Shown: positions 1 to 9,519 of the stretch, piece by piece | Layout of the letters: every line of letters starts with the position of its first letter | How positions within the stretch are numbered: the stretch's first letter is position 1 | From: Paenibacillus sp. PAMC 26794 | Lineage (GTDB): Bacteria > Bacillota > Bacilli > Paenibacillales > Paenibacillaceae | DNA: 64,000 nucleotides | Assembly: GCF_000316035.1 (NCBI RefSeq) | Contig: NZ_ANHX01000017.1 | Location: 1 to 64,000 of the forward strand | Direction: 5' to 3' | Program-made: the position numbers and the translations under genes | Notes under the pieces: model-generated | Databases searched by the model: none | What the model was told of the DNA's origin: nothing | The model's input: the letters and a program-made list of their open reading frames with translations, nothing else

Positions 1-31
1 TTTAGGCATCTTTCGTAATCAAAAGCGGACT

Positions 32-59
32 TTTTGAACAACCTCTACTAATGTATAAT
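32..59 (+). promoter_or_regulatory. Candidate sigma-A promoter of the SgrR-like gene
   Basis: A TATAAT -10 box lies at 54-59, with a T-rich TTTTTG about 17 bp upstream as a weak -35. It is about 75 bp upstream of the gene start. Read by eye only. Confidence 0.4.
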
Positions 60-134
60 TGTAAGGATAAAAGGGGGAAGTAAAAGTGTAAATATATGAT
101 CACACTTTTCACCTTTAATAGAGGAGTCATGAAC

Positions 135-1901
135 ATGGATACCCTACATACACACTTTATAAGGCTTGCTGGGGCCGAACAACTTTCTTTCAAGCTTCAT
201 GAACCTGTAACTGTAACGATCGATAGCCTGTCCGCTGCCTTGTGCTGCACCCCTCGCAATGTGAAATTCATTCTTAGAAAATTGGAGGAACAAGGCTTCA
301 TTCACTGGCAGCCTGGGCGTGGTCGTGGACATCATTCGGAGTTAACGATGCTGCGTAGCATGAATGAAGCGCTGGAAGCGAGTTTTACCGAACTTCTGGC
401 TAAAGGAAAAATGAAAGATGCTATTGAACTCATCGGAACCGTTCAGCTGGATGATACATTGCGAGATCAGCTCATGCTCTCCCTCCATCAACAGATGGGA
501 TTTCACAGCCACGATGAAACTGCCTCAGGTCAAGATATCCTGCGCATCATGAGGTCACGCCAGTTGGGCGATCTGGACCCAGCCTTTGTTTATACTGCAT
601 TCGAAACCTATCTGCTGAGCCAGGTCTGTAATACATTGATCACTTATGATGCCAAGACGGAAGCATTCCTGCCAGCACTGGCTCACATGTGGGAATGCAG
701 CGAGGACCATCGCTTATGGACCTTCTATCTTCGCAAAGGTGTACGTTTCCACAACGGACGTATCATGACGTCCCAGGATGTGCAAGCGACGTTGCAACGA
801 TTGATTGATGTGCATAGTCCGTCCATCTGGTTGTATCGGGATATTGAACGTGCGGAAGTAGCTGGTGATTACTGCATCAAGTTTGTTCTACATCGTCCTA
901 ATCGGTTTTTCTTGCATCTGTTCAGTTGTATTCGGATGACGATCCTGCCCTACGATTACAATGTAGCCAATACCTTAATTGGTACCGGTCCTTTTCAGAT
1001 CTCTGAGCTGAATGAAGATGTGCTGGAGCTTGCCGCTTTTGATGCGTACTACGGAATCAGGCCACATCTGGATCAAGTGCATTTCTGGTTTGTGCCTGAC
1101 CTGAGTCCGAATGATCGCTATTATGAGCTACCGGGTACAGATCGATTAAGTCTGGCAACAGGCTGTGATCAGACCAACAGTATCAATTATCCGGCGCTGG
1201 GTTGTCAGTATATGCTGTTCAATTTTCACAAGGAAGGCATCCATCATCATCCCTTATTTCGACAAGCCCTGCGTATCGTCTATGATTCGGTCGCGCTTGT
1301 CCGAGATCTCGGCGGGAATCGGATCACACCGGCCAGCAGCTTTCTGCCCTGGAAAAGTGCAGCCCAAGACTGGACCGTTGCCTCTCTTGAGCATGCTCGA
1401 GAATTGCTGCATAACTGTGGGTACCAAGGGGAGACCATAACTTTATCGTATAAGCATAATAAGGATTCAGACGTTGCAGAGTGGTTCCAGTGTCGTGCGC
1501 ATTCCATCGGTCTGAACATCAGCATGCAGGCCGTTGTGGATTATTTCAACTCAGAGGAAACCACGAATGCACAATTGATCTTGGCTGAAGAGATCCTGGA
1601 GGAAGATTGGCAGTACGGTATGATTCATTTTTTCAAAAACCTGTCCAACCATTTTCATATGTGTATGTCTCCTGCATTCCAGTCTCTACTGGATGACAAA
1701 CTGGATCATTTTGCAAAGCTTCATCGGGCAGACCGTGCTGCGCTCCTGGATGAAGCTGAAACGATGCTACGTGATCACTGCTGGATCTTGCATGGCTGTC
1801 ACATGAACAAGCAGGCTGAACTGGATCAGAGCATCTTCGGCATGCAGATAGCCGAATTTGGATATATGGACATCTCCAAATTATGGATCAAAAATCCTTA
1901 G
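135..1901 (+). CDS. SgrR-family transcriptional regulator with solute-binding-protein domain
   Basis: A cytoplasmic DNA-binding protein of about 588 residues. The N-terminal ~100 residues form a winged-helix region (IDSLSAALCCTPRNVKF... followed by a recognition-helix-like LRKLEEQGFIHW). Residues from ~155 onward resemble the periplasmic oligopeptide-binding fold (SBP family 5), without a signal peptide, as in SgrR/YbdO-type proteins. In that family the binding domain senses a small ligand, often a sugar phosphate or peptide, and controls a neighbouring transporter; no such neighbour is visible inside the window because the gene sits at its left edge. The start was set at 135 because GAGGAG at 121-126 gives 8 bp spacing; an ATG at 129 is too close to it. 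The ligand is unknown. Confidence 0.8.
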   Translation: MDTLHTHFIRLAGAEQLSFKLHEPVTVTIDSLSAALCCTPRNVKFILRKLEEQGFIHWQPGRGRGHHSELTMLRSMNEALEASFTELLAKGKMKDAIELIGTVQLDDTLRDQLMLSLHQQMGFHSHDETASGQDILRIMRSRQLGDLDPAFVYTAFETYLLSQVCNTLITYDAKTEAFLPALAHMWECSEDHRLWTFYLRKGVRFHNGRIMTSQDVQATLQRLIDVHSPSIWLYRDIERAEVAGDYCIKFVLHRPNRFFLHLFSCIRMTILPYDYNVANTLIGTGPFQISELNEDVLELAAFDAYYGIRPHLDQVHFWFVPDLSPNDRYYELPGTDRLSLATGCDQTNSINYPALGCQYMLFNFHKEGIHHHPLFRQALRIVYDSVALVRDLGGNRITPASSFLPWKSAAQDWTVASLEHARELLHNCGYQGETITLSYKHNKDSDVAEWFQCRAHSIGLNISMQAVVDYFNSEETTNAQLILAEEILEEDWQYGMIHFFKNLSNHFHMCMSPAFQSLLDDKLDHFAKLHRADRAALLDEAETMLRDHCWILHGCHMNKQAELDQSIFGMQIAEFGYMDISKLWIKNP

Positions 1902-1913
1902 AGATTTGTGCAT

Positions 1914-1956
1914 AAAAAAGCTGCTAGCCTATTTACGATAAGCTAGCAGCTTTTTT
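1914..1956. terminator. Bidirectional rho-independent terminator
   Basis: A 15-bp near-perfect stem whose ends are an A-run and a T-run (AAAAAAGCTGCTAGC with its complement) lies between the convergent SgrR-like and hybrid kinase genes, so it can serve both strands. Confidence 0.85.
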
Positions 1957-1981
1957 GCTCATGAATCCATTGTTCGGACCC

Positions 1982-4609
1982 TCAGAGATTATTTTTGATG
2001 TAATAGGTCTCCAATGCTTGCATAATGGATTCGATTTTAATCGGTTTGCTGACATACGCATCCATGCCTGCCTTCAAGCAGTTTTCCATGTCTCCTCTTA
2101 CCGCATTTGCAGTTACCGCAATAATGTATGGACAACTCTCGGGGTGCAAAGAACTTTTAATCGCTTTTGTCGCTTCGAATCCATTAAGCCTTGGCATATG
2201 CACATCCATGAAGACAATATCATATGAATTGTGTTTGACCGCCTCGACTGCTTCAACACCATCCGCCACATGATCCACGAAGTGCCCTTTTTTCTCAACG
2301 ATTCTGCTAAGGACGAGCTGATTCACCTCATTGTCTTCTGCGATTAAAATCCGCAAGGCTGATATTCTGCTCTTCTTCTGCTGTTGATCCAACCTGTTGC
2401 TTTCTTCACCGTTATTTAATTTAAATTGGGCGGTAAATATAAATATTGTACCCGGTTCATCCGATTCCTCGATCCAGATCTCGCCCTGCATAAGCTCCAC
2501 CAGTTTCTTGCTAATGGCAAGGCCAAGACCGGTACCTTGAGGTTTGCGGGTCATAAAATTCTCCAGTTGGTAGAAAGGTTCAAATAATTGTTGTTTCCTC
2601 TCAACCGGAATCCCAATGCCCGAATCCTTTACCTGAAAATAAAGCTGCACGTTATTGCTGCACTGCTCCTTAACCCCAACTTTAATTTCCACGCCGCCTT
2701 CTGAAGTGAATTTGACCGCGTTGCCGATGATATTGGTAAGTACCTGCTTAAGACGATAAGCATCACCATACACCGGAGTTGGAATGACATTTTCTACGCA
2801 CATGCGAACATCCAGCTTCTTTTCACGAGCCAGTGGTTTTACGATTTGCACCGTCTCGGTCACGATCTCTACGAGATCAAAAGGATCTTCTACCAGATCG
2901 GTTTTGCCTGACTCGATTTTGGAAAAATCAAGAATATCATTAATGATGGCCAGCAAGGAATCTCCACTCTTCTGGATGATTTCGATATATTCTTTTTGTT
3001 CCCCGCTAAGTCCAGGAGTATCCAGGAGCAAATCCGTCATCCCAATGACACCGTTCATAGGTGTGCGAATTTCATGGCTCATCATCGCCAAAAATTCACT
3101 TTTGGCCTTATTCATTCTCTCTGCTGCCTCTTTGGCTACAAGCAGTTTTTTCTGCTCCGTAATATCCTTCGCAATCAGGTAAAACCCGACATTGGATTTA
3201 TTAACAATGATTGGAGCAAGCGTAGCCAAGACTTCTGTCTCAGATCCATCCGTGTGCCGAACGGCATTGATCTCCTTTTCAGCCATCTCATAATTACTGC
3301 CCAGAATCAGACCGAGATTACTGGCTCCGATAAATCTGCTTATGCTTGTACTGATCATTTCAGCCACGGGACAGCCCGTCATTTTCACCGCTACTGGATT
3401 CGCATTCATAATATTACCATCCATGTTAAACGAGATAATGGCGTCATGATTGTATTTCTTAAGCGAAGTGTATCGCTCCACAGATTCCTGCAATTTAAAT
3501 TCGATGCGTTTGCGTTCAGTGATATCCTGTAGTGTTCCGTTTAGCTGGACTGGCTGACGATGCTCATCAAGCGTAATCAATCCACGCAAGTGAAGATACT
3601 TCTCATTTCCATCAGAGCTGATGTGTTTGTATTCAAAATCGAGCGGTTCACCCTGTTTTACCCCTGTAATATGTTTTTGTAAAGAGGCTATATCTTCGGA
3701 ATCCATAACATCAAAAACATCACTTATACGATATGGTTTACAGGTGCGTTCAAGTTCAAAAATCTCAAAAATCTGATCTGAAAATGTAATATGGTCTTTG
3801 ACCATATCCCATTCCCAACTACCAATTAAGGCGATACGTTCAGCCTCTGCACTGATATCCTTTTGTTTTTTTCGCTCTGATATATCTCGTCCAATCGTAA
3901 AAATCTGCTGTTCATGCTCCGCATCACCAAAGACCTTGTATGTGGTCTCAAACCAAAGATAATACCCGTCTTTATGGCGAACTCTAATATTCAACAGATT
4001 ACCTTTAGTCAAGTCCATCTGCGAGATCCGTTCCAGATCTTGTGGGTGAAAGGAAGCATTATTGTTTTGTCCAATTACTTCTTCCGGGGAATAACCCAAT
4101 ATTTGTTCGACTGACGGTGAGCAGAACCGACAAACTCCCTCTAAATCAGCAATATAGATGATCTCCTGAGCATGATCCGTAATAAGTTTGAACACCTCTT
4201 CACGATGTAGAAGTTTTTGTTCAGACAGTTTACGATTGGAAATATCAACAATATGGCAAATGAAATAAAGAGGTTCATCGTTAAGTTCGCTTCGAACCAA
4301 GGAAACATGTATTGAACACCATAAGATGTCACCATTTTTATTGATGTAACGCTTTTCGTATTGATTTTCTTTTGATTTACCTTCAAATAACTCGTAACTA
4401 CAGATCATATCTTGTGACGAATCATCCGGATGTGTAATATCCTGATACGTGAGATCCATTAATTCATCACTTGTATAACCTAGCATACAGCAAAAAGCAG
4501 GGTTCACTTTCATCCATTCCCCTGTTGGAGCAACGAGTGCAATTCCAATAGGAGATTGGTTATAGATCTGCTCGAACAATTCATGATGATCAACCTTTTG
4601 AACCTGCAT
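1982..4609 (-). CDS. Hybrid PAS-domain sensor histidine kinase with C-terminal receiver
   Basis: About 875 residues with no evident membrane segment, so probably a cytoplasmic sensor. In order: four PAS/PAC modules (about residues 5-115, 130-250, 255-370 and 375-490), a HisKA dimerisation helix with the phospho-acceptor His in MSHEIRTPMNG, a HATPase_c domain with GTGLGLAISKKLV, and a receiver domain with DIVFMDVHMPRLNG (the Asp is the expected phosphorylation site). No HPt or output regulator gene lies next to it, so it is an orphan and its partner is unknown. The start at 4609 was preferred because AAAGGAG lies 7-8 bp upstream; the longer in-frame start (4630) would place that ribosome site inside the gene. 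Confidence 0.9.
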   Translation of the reverse strand: MQVQKVDHHELFEQIYNQSPIGIALVAPTGEWMKVNPAFCCMLGYTSDELMDLTYQDITHPDDSSQDMICSYELFEGKSKENQYEKRYINKNGDILWCSIHVSLVRSELNDEPLYFICHIVDISNRKLSEQKLLHREEVFKLITDHAQEIIYIADLEGVCRFCSPSVEQILGYSPEEVIGQNNNASFHPQDLERISQMDLTKGNLLNIRVRHKDGYYLWFETTYKVFGDAEHEQQIFTIGRDISERKKQKDISAEAERIALIGSWEWDMVKDHITFSDQIFEIFELERTCKPYRISDVFDVMDSEDIASLQKHITGVKQGEPLDFEYKHISSDGNEKYLHLRGLITLDEHRQPVQLNGTLQDITERKRIEFKLQESVERYTSLKKYNHDAIISFNMDGNIMNANPVAVKMTGCPVAEMISTSISRFIGASNLGLILGSNYEMAEKEINAVRHTDGSETEVLATLAPIIVNKSNVGFYLIAKDITEQKKLLVAKEAAERMNKAKSEFLAMMSHEIRTPMNGVIGMTDLLLDTPGLSGEQKEYIEIIQKSGDSLLAIINDILDFSKIESGKTDLVEDPFDLVEIVTETVQIVKPLAREKKLDVRMCVENVIPTPVYGDAYRLKQVLTNIIGNAVKFTSEGGVEIKVGVKEQCSNNVQLYFQVKDSGIGIPVERKQQLFEPFYQLENFMTRKPQGTGLGLAISKKLVELMQGEIWIEESDEPGTIFIFTAQFKLNNGEESNRLDQQQKKSRISALRILIAEDNEVNQLVLSRIVEKKGHFVDHVADGVEAVEAVKHNSYDIVFMDVHMPRLNGFEATKAIKSSLHPESCPYIIAVTANAVRGDMENCLKAGMDAYVSKPIKIESIMQALETYYIKNNL

Positions 4610-4796
4610 TGTAAGTTCTCCTTTTGGCATATAAACTCAAGTTATAGATTATCATTTTTAAATTATGCTGGATATAAATTGCTCCACAAAATTTAGCGGT
4701 TTGAAAACAATAATATCTGCTTAACATCCAGTATTTTAACCATTGAAACGACTCTTTTCAAGAGATTTGTGTCTTTAAAAACAAATAAGGCCTGGA

Positions 4797-4822
4797 ATCC
4801 ATTCATATGGAATTCAGACCTT
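4797..4822 (-). terminator. Possible terminator of the polyprenyl synthase gene
   Basis: An imperfect hairpin (AAGG-CTG-AAT arm and its complement) lies just downstream of the gene and is followed on the minus strand by TTATTTGTTTTT. The stem has several mismatches. Confidence 0.45.
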
Positions 4823-4877
4823 ACTTGCTATATATCATTATAAGTCCTATGCTGCAAGGGATCGCGAGAAAAATGGG

Positions 4878-7259
4878 TTAGCGCTCGCGACCAACCAGAT
4901 AATCCAATAGATGTCTCAAAAAGGGAATAGGTTTCGGCATCTCGTTCAATGCATCTGTAGCAAGACAATAATGCTCCCACATCTCTTTTTTCGCGCCTTC
5001 ATCACCAAGAATAGACACAAAGGTTGAATTGTTGTTCCGCTCATCCTGACCTGCAGGTTTCCCAAGAATGAGGTGATTTCCCTCGAAATCCAGCAAGTCG
5101 TCCTTAATCTGGAAGGCGATCCCCGCATGATAAGCGAACTTTTTCAGCGTAGCCATCTCCGGTTCCTTCACTTGGGCAAGTATCGCTGGCATAACCAGGG
5201 CAGCTTCGAAGGCAATGCCTGTTTTGTAAAAACAGATCATGTTCAACTGCTCCAGCGTCAATGCCTTGCCTTTGGAGTTCAGATCCATCGCCTGCCCCAT
5301 ACACATATCCTCTGCTTTTTCAGCCGAATACTGAATGAGCGTGAGCACGGTCGCCGCTTCAAAACGATCCAATGAGGATTGCTCTCCAATCGCCTTCTGG
5401 ATAAGAAATAGACCGGTAAGCTCTGCTGTGGCACTATTGTGCACATGGTGCAGCGTGGAACGTCCACGCCTTGTCGAAGCATTATCCTGCGTAGGCAGAT
5501 CATCAAAGATCAGGGACGCGGTATGCATGTACTCCAATGATCTTAGCAGCGGAACGATGGATGATTCAGGTAGACCATACTCGCGCACACCCATAACCCA
5601 AGTTAATATGGGGCGTAGCCTCTTTCCGTCTCCCTGCAAACTATAATTGGCTGCATCGATTAGCGTTTCTTTCATCTCATGCAGTCCACCGGGCTTCGCA
5701 ATCTGCAACTCCACATTAATCTGTTCGCGAACCGTTCGAATGGTCTGCTTGAACTCCTCTTTCTCCTGCTTGTCATTTTTCAATTGAAGCACGACCTGAT
5801 CCCGTAACAATTTATCAAGGAAATCAACGTCATCCGCTTTTCGCACCATCTGTTGAACCAATCGATTGAATTCAGGCTGCCCAGAGGCAAAGATCGTCAT
5901 CACTTCATCATATTTCTGCTGCCCCAACCGTTCTTTACAACGCTTCAGCCCGTTGATCGCACGATCCAGTATGACATCACGGGTCTTGGCATCCGAGTTG
6001 TAGACATCATGGATTAGATGAGAAATGACTGCCCAATACAATTCATATGGATTAATCAAGTCGGGACGCAGGTCGCGGTACTTCAAATAGTACGTATACG
6101 GAGTTACTGCCCCTTCTTCCATATCGTCAAACATATCGGCAAAATCATCTGCCAGCTGATTATATATGCCGTAATAGAACGTCCGCAGATCAAATCCTTC
6201 ATTGACTGGCGCACTGAGAACAGATCGGACGATTAATCGGGAGGAAGAAGATTTGATAATAATCGGAATGTACAGTTCTTCATTGCTATAATTGGCATTG
6301 GCTAATTTCTTGCTGCGATCAATCTCCTGAGACTGAAAGAACACATAGGATTGCTCTAAGAACGTTCGCTGTTTCTCTGGACGCTGGTAGTCCTTAATAT
6401 ACTCAAATGCTTCCCGAAGCTCGGAATGCACATATTCAATCACTTCAAGGTTGCTGCCTTTCCACTCCCCCAGATCAGGTACGACCCCGGTAAGAAGTGC
6501 ATCACGTATCATCAGGGAATATTGTTCTTTTTCCTGAACAGTCAAAGCTTGAGAATCCAGCAGGTCATCCACAAATGGATAGGTCAAACCGTACGAATAA
6601 CCCAGTCGGATCGCCGCATCAAATCTCCGTGCCCGTTCCTCAGGTGGTGTCTGCTCGTTCATCTCATCGTCCACATGAAGGACCACGCCGAGAATGATCT
6701 TGATGAGCTTCCGTTGCGCCTGCTCTGCATCCAGCTCCTTCGGGATGTTGGATGCTACGTTTTTTAATTTGTTCATCACCCAGATGACAGCGGATTCTAT
6801 GTGCTCCTTCTGTCCCCACCGGTACAACGCAGCCAGACTGATATAATCGGGCTGTCCTTTGCGCCCAGTGGCAGAACCCATAAAGTATTTTTTGGTATTC
6901 TGGACAACGTTCTGAATTCGGGCCTGCGTACCCGGAGAATCAAGGGCTTGCCCCAGATCTCGCATATAAATATAGGAGATACTCCGATCCAGGTAATCAT
7001 CCAGCTTTCCTGTCGATTTCAGCCAGTGGATATATCTATGAACATCCCGGGGATCCGGTTTTCTTTTGCTAGGTGATAAAAGAGAAAGCCAGGCAAAACG
7101 ATGAATATGTTTTTTTTGCCATACATGAATATCTTGGGTAACTGCTGTCGTATACGTATTATCCATGAGCTGCTTATGAAGAGAAGTAAAATACTGAGAT
7201 GCTTTCTGCTCAGCTAGCCGATATCCTGCATCAGCCTGTTCTGTAAGTACGTTGTTCAT
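4878..7259 (-). CDS. Long polyprenyl synthetase-family protein with extra N-terminal domain
   Basis: A 793-residue protein, against about 290-330 for ordinary trans-prenyl diphosphate synthases. Residues ~515-793 form a complete class I synthase: GKRLRP for isopentenyl-PP binding, a first aspartate motif in FDDLPTQDN, RRGRSTLHH, and a second aspartate motif in FQIKDDLLDFEG. The first ~500 residues are not a standard part of the family, but contain HVDDEMNE, YPFVDDLLDS and LADDFADMFDDMEE, which look like aspartate-rich motifs of a second isoprenoid-synthase-like fold. The expected activity is head-to-tail chain elongation of IPP and an allylic diphosphate; whether the N-terminal half cyclises, binds or regulates is unknown. 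The gene stands alone, with no terpene or quinone genes beside it. The start has GAGG about 10 bp upstream. Confidence 0.8.
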   Translation of the reverse strand: MNNVLTEQADAGYRLAEQKASQYFTSLHKQLMDNTYTTAVTQDIHVWQKKHIHRFAWLSLLSPSKRKPDPRDVHRYIHWLKSTGKLDDYLDRSISYIYMRDLGQALDSPGTQARIQNVVQNTKKYFMGSATGRKGQPDYISLAALYRWGQKEHIESAVIWVMNKLKNVASNIPKELDAEQAQRKLIKIILGVVLHVDDEMNEQTPPEERARRFDAAIRLGYSYGLTYPFVDDLLDSQALTVQEKEQYSLMIRDALLTGVVPDLGEWKGSNLEVIEYVHSELREAFEYIKDYQRPEKQRTFLEQSYVFFQSQEIDRSKKLANANYSNEELYIPIIIKSSSSRLIVRSVLSAPVNEGFDLRTFYYGIYNQLADDFADMFDDMEEGAVTPYTYYLKYRDLRPDLINPYELYWAVISHLIHDVYNSDAKTRDVILDRAINGLKRCKERLGQQKYDEVMTIFASGQPEFNRLVQQMVRKADDVDFLDKLLRDQVVLQLKNDKQEKEEFKQTIRTVREQINVELQIAKPGGLHEMKETLIDAANYSLQGDGKRLRPILTWVMGVREYGLPESSIVPLLRSLEYMHTASLIFDDLPTQDNASTRRGRSTLHHVHNSATAELTGLFLIQKAIGEQSSLDRFEAATVLTLIQYSAEKAEDMCMGQAMDLNSKGKALTLEQLNMICFYKTGIAFEAALVMPAILAQVKEPEMATLKKFAYHAGIAFQIKDDLLDFEGNHLILGKPAGQDERNNNSTFVSILGDEGAKKEMWEHYCLATDALNEMPKPIPFLRHLLDYLVGRER

Positions 7260-7446
7260 AGGGTGGATACCTCAACTTCTATTAATGTTAAACATGTATC
7301 CATGAAAGGAGATGAGGTGCTCCATGGACGAAAACTGAACTCATTTGATGGTGTATCCAACGCTTCAGCTCATGTTCATAACCTTTATACGGCGATCCAA
7401 CCGTTTGGTTACGAAATCATCATTGTTCATTTCCATATACGTGATT

Positions 7447-8244
7447 TTACAGAATGGATGACCAGACTTTGACCGCTGTGATGGCGATAAGTACGATTAA
7501 TGCATATCGAAGTACGCTCACATTGATCATCGAACTAACCCGTGAACCAAGGGATGCCCCCAGCAGACTTCCGATCACCGTATAGATGATGGGTTCCATC
7601 GGAATGTCTCCACCCGTAATTTTCCCTATAACGCCGCCGATTGCGGAGATAAATACAATCGCCAGTGAAGAAGCAATCGTCGTTCGTACGGGGATGTTGA
7701 GAATCGTCAGCATGATGGGAATAAGGATAAAGGCACCACCCGCACCAACAATTCCTGATACAATGCCTACTGCAAAAGCAGTACCTGCTGCAATCCATCG
7801 GTTAAACACCAGTGGAGCTGAGGTATCTAGCTTTCCCTTTCCGGGAATCAGCATAAGCACAATCGCTATAATTGCCAGAATGCCATAGATCAGATTAATA
7901 ACCCTTCCGTCCAGATGACCGGATATGAACGCACCAATCAGACTGCCAGCAAGAATGCTGGAGCCCATGTACAGCACTAATCCGCGGTGAACGACCGCTC
8001 CACCACTTCTACCCTTTTTTACTTTTCTGCGGAATGCAATCACACCGGCAAGTGAAGCGAAAAACACTTGAAACATACTAATCGAAGATACCTGATGTGC
8101 TGAGAATGGCTCCAGTCCCATCCATGATGGAACATATAACAGCAGCGGATAATTGATAATGGCCCCACCAATACCCAACAAACCGGAGAAGAATGAACCG
8201 ACCAGACCCAGTATAAACATGATGACAAAAAGCAGAAGATCCAT
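7447..8244 (-). CDS. TSUP-family (TauE/SafE) anion permease
   Basis: A 265-residue integral membrane protein with about eight hydrophobic segments and two internally similar halves, each containing the family's glycine-rich stretch (GLVGSFFSGLLGIGGA near the N-terminus and VGIVSGIVGAGGAF near residue 165). TSUP proteins move sulfite, sulfonates, thiosulfate or related organic anions across the cytoplasmic membrane. No sulfur gene lies beside it, so the substrate cannot be assigned. It is monocistronic as far as can be seen. AAGGAAG lies about 10 bp before the start. Confidence 0.85.
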   Translation of the reverse strand: MDLLLFVIMFILGLVGSFFSGLLGIGGAIINYPLLLYVPSWMGLEPFSAHQVSSISMFQVFFASLAGVIAFRRKVKKGRSGGAVVHRGLVLYMGSSILAGSLIGAFISGHLDGRVINLIYGILAIIAIVLMLIPGKGKLDTSAPLVFNRWIAAGTAFAVGIVSGIVGAGGAFILIPIMLTILNIPVRTTIASSLAIVFISAIGGVIGKITGGDIPMEPIIYTVIGSLLGASLGSRVSSMINVSVLRYALIVLIAITAVKVWSSIL

Positions 8245-8369
8245 CGGTTATGCGCTTCCTTTCGTGCAATATAAATCTCATTTCGATACCAGTCAAAAGT
8301 GCTATACACAGCGAATATTATCCGTTATAATGAAAACCAAGTAAATTAATCCGAAATGAGTGATTAAGC

Positions 8370-8540
8370 ATGTTTAACGTGTTGAAGACTCTTTTTGAAA
8401 ATAAATGTCCACAGTGCAACGGAAAATTACAAGTTCATAACGATGCGTTATGCTCAACCAAAACCTGTTCTCAATGTCATTACAAAGAAGAGAGTTATGG
8501 CTCTCTCGGAGTTCGAATTGTCTATGACACCACAAAATGA
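8370..8540 (+). CDS. Small zinc-ribbon protein
   Basis: A 56-residue reading frame beginning MFNVLKTLFE. It carries four cysteines in two pairs, CPQC at residues 13-16 and C-S-Q-C near residues 33-36, the spacing of a zinc ribbon, plus an extra Cys at about 28. It starts downstream of a weak purine-rich site and ends before a strong terminator. No function is assigned; such short ribbons can be nucleic-acid-binding or assembly factors. The paired cysteines are the main reason to believe it is coding. Confidence 0.6.
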   Translation: MFNVLKTLFENKCPQCNGKLQVHNDALCSTKTCSQCHYKEESYGSLGVRIVYDTTK

Positions 8541-8614
8541 TAAAAAGCTAAAGCCTTGTTAATTGTATCACGATCTCTGAATTTTCGGGATGATTCGACA
8601 AAATGAAAATAAAA

Positions 8615-8652
8615 AAACGGTGCAAAACGAATAAATCGTTCTGCACCGTTTT
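8615..8652. terminator. Bidirectional terminator
   Basis: A stem of about 15 bp, ACGGTGCA(a)AACGA paired with TCGTT(c)TGCACCGT around an ATAAA loop, is flanked by A7 and T7. It lies between the convergent zinc-ribbon gene and the SDR gene. Confidence 0.9.
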
Positions 8653-8695
8653 TTTCTGTTTTTTGAGATCGGTTCCCTTAATTATAAGAGGGTAC

Positions 8696-9451
8696 CTATT
8701 TGGTTTTGAAGCTGAGGAATCCATCATCTACGGCTAAGGTTGTACCGTTCACTGCACTTGCTGCATCACTGAACAGGAATGTAACCACACTGGCTACTTT
8801 CTCCGGTTGAATGAGCTCTCCACGCATATGTTGAGTAGCAAGCGCATCCTTCATGGCTTGGTCATCACCCAGAATCGGTGTTTCGATAAAGCCAGGTGCT
8901 ACACCAACTACACGAATTCCATGCTCAGCAAGTTCCAATGCACCGGATTTGGACATCATAACAACAGCAGCCTTGGCTGCGTTGTAGTTGAAGCTGCCTA
9001 CTGCAGCAACACTTCCATAGATCGAAGCGGTATTCACAATGGTACCTTGTACATTCAATTCAACCATTTTTTTCGCGCCATAATACATACCGTAGTATAC
9101 ACTGTGCTGATCTACATCAATGACTCTGTGATAGGATTCCGGGTCCATCTCCAGAAATGGCTTCACAAGTCCAATGCCTGCGTTATTGAAAATACCGCTT
9201 AACGTACCATATTGCTCTACGGTCCAGTCGATCAGGGCTTTGATCTCGTCCCCTTTGGATACATCCACTTTGTACGCGCCCGCTGTTCCGCCTGCTGCTT
9301 CAATCTCTGCCGCAAGCTTCTTCGCACCCTCTTCATTATAGTCAGCGACAACAATAGTCGCACCTTGATCCGAAAGTTGAAGTGCTGTCTCTTTACCAAT
9401 ACCACTCGCTCCACCTGTAATAATGATTACTTTTCCATTGTGCTCCGTCAT
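8696..9451 (-). CDS. Short-chain dehydrogenase/reductase
   Basis: A 251-residue classical SDR, a cytoplasmic NAD(P)-dependent oxidoreductase. Seen: the cofactor glycine motif TGGASGIG at residues ~12-19, NNAG near residue 90, the catalytic Ser in NTASIYGS, and YNAAK (Tyr and Lys of the active site) near residue 155. An acidic residue after the second strand (VVADYNEE) suggests preference for NAD over NADP. The substrate is unknown. It has its own AAAGGAG ribosome site and is probably transcribed alone, ending at the hairpin at 8615-8652. Confidence 0.88.
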   Translation of the reverse strand: MTEHNGKVIIITGGASGIGKETALQLSDQGATIVVADYNEEGAKKLAAEIEAAGGTAGAYKVDVSKGDEIKALIDWTVEQYGTLSGIFNNAGIGLVKPFLEMDPESYHRVIDVDQHSVYYGMYYGAKKMVELNVQGTIVNTASIYGSVAAVGSFNYNAAKAAVVMMSKSGALELAEHGIRVVGVAPGFIETPILGDDQAMKDALATQHMRGELIQPEKVASVVTFLFSDAASAVNGTTLAVDDGFLSFKTK

Positions 9452-9519
9452 GACTCAGTTCTCCTTTGGTAAAATATATTTAGGTTTAGCATCAACTTAT
9501 AGTAAGTAAATAATTCAAT

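Noticed and set aside
7263..7472. 69-residue plus-strand frame between the polyprenyl synthase and TSUP genes
   Set aside because: No ribosome site before any start, overlaps the end of the TSUP gene, no recognisable motif.
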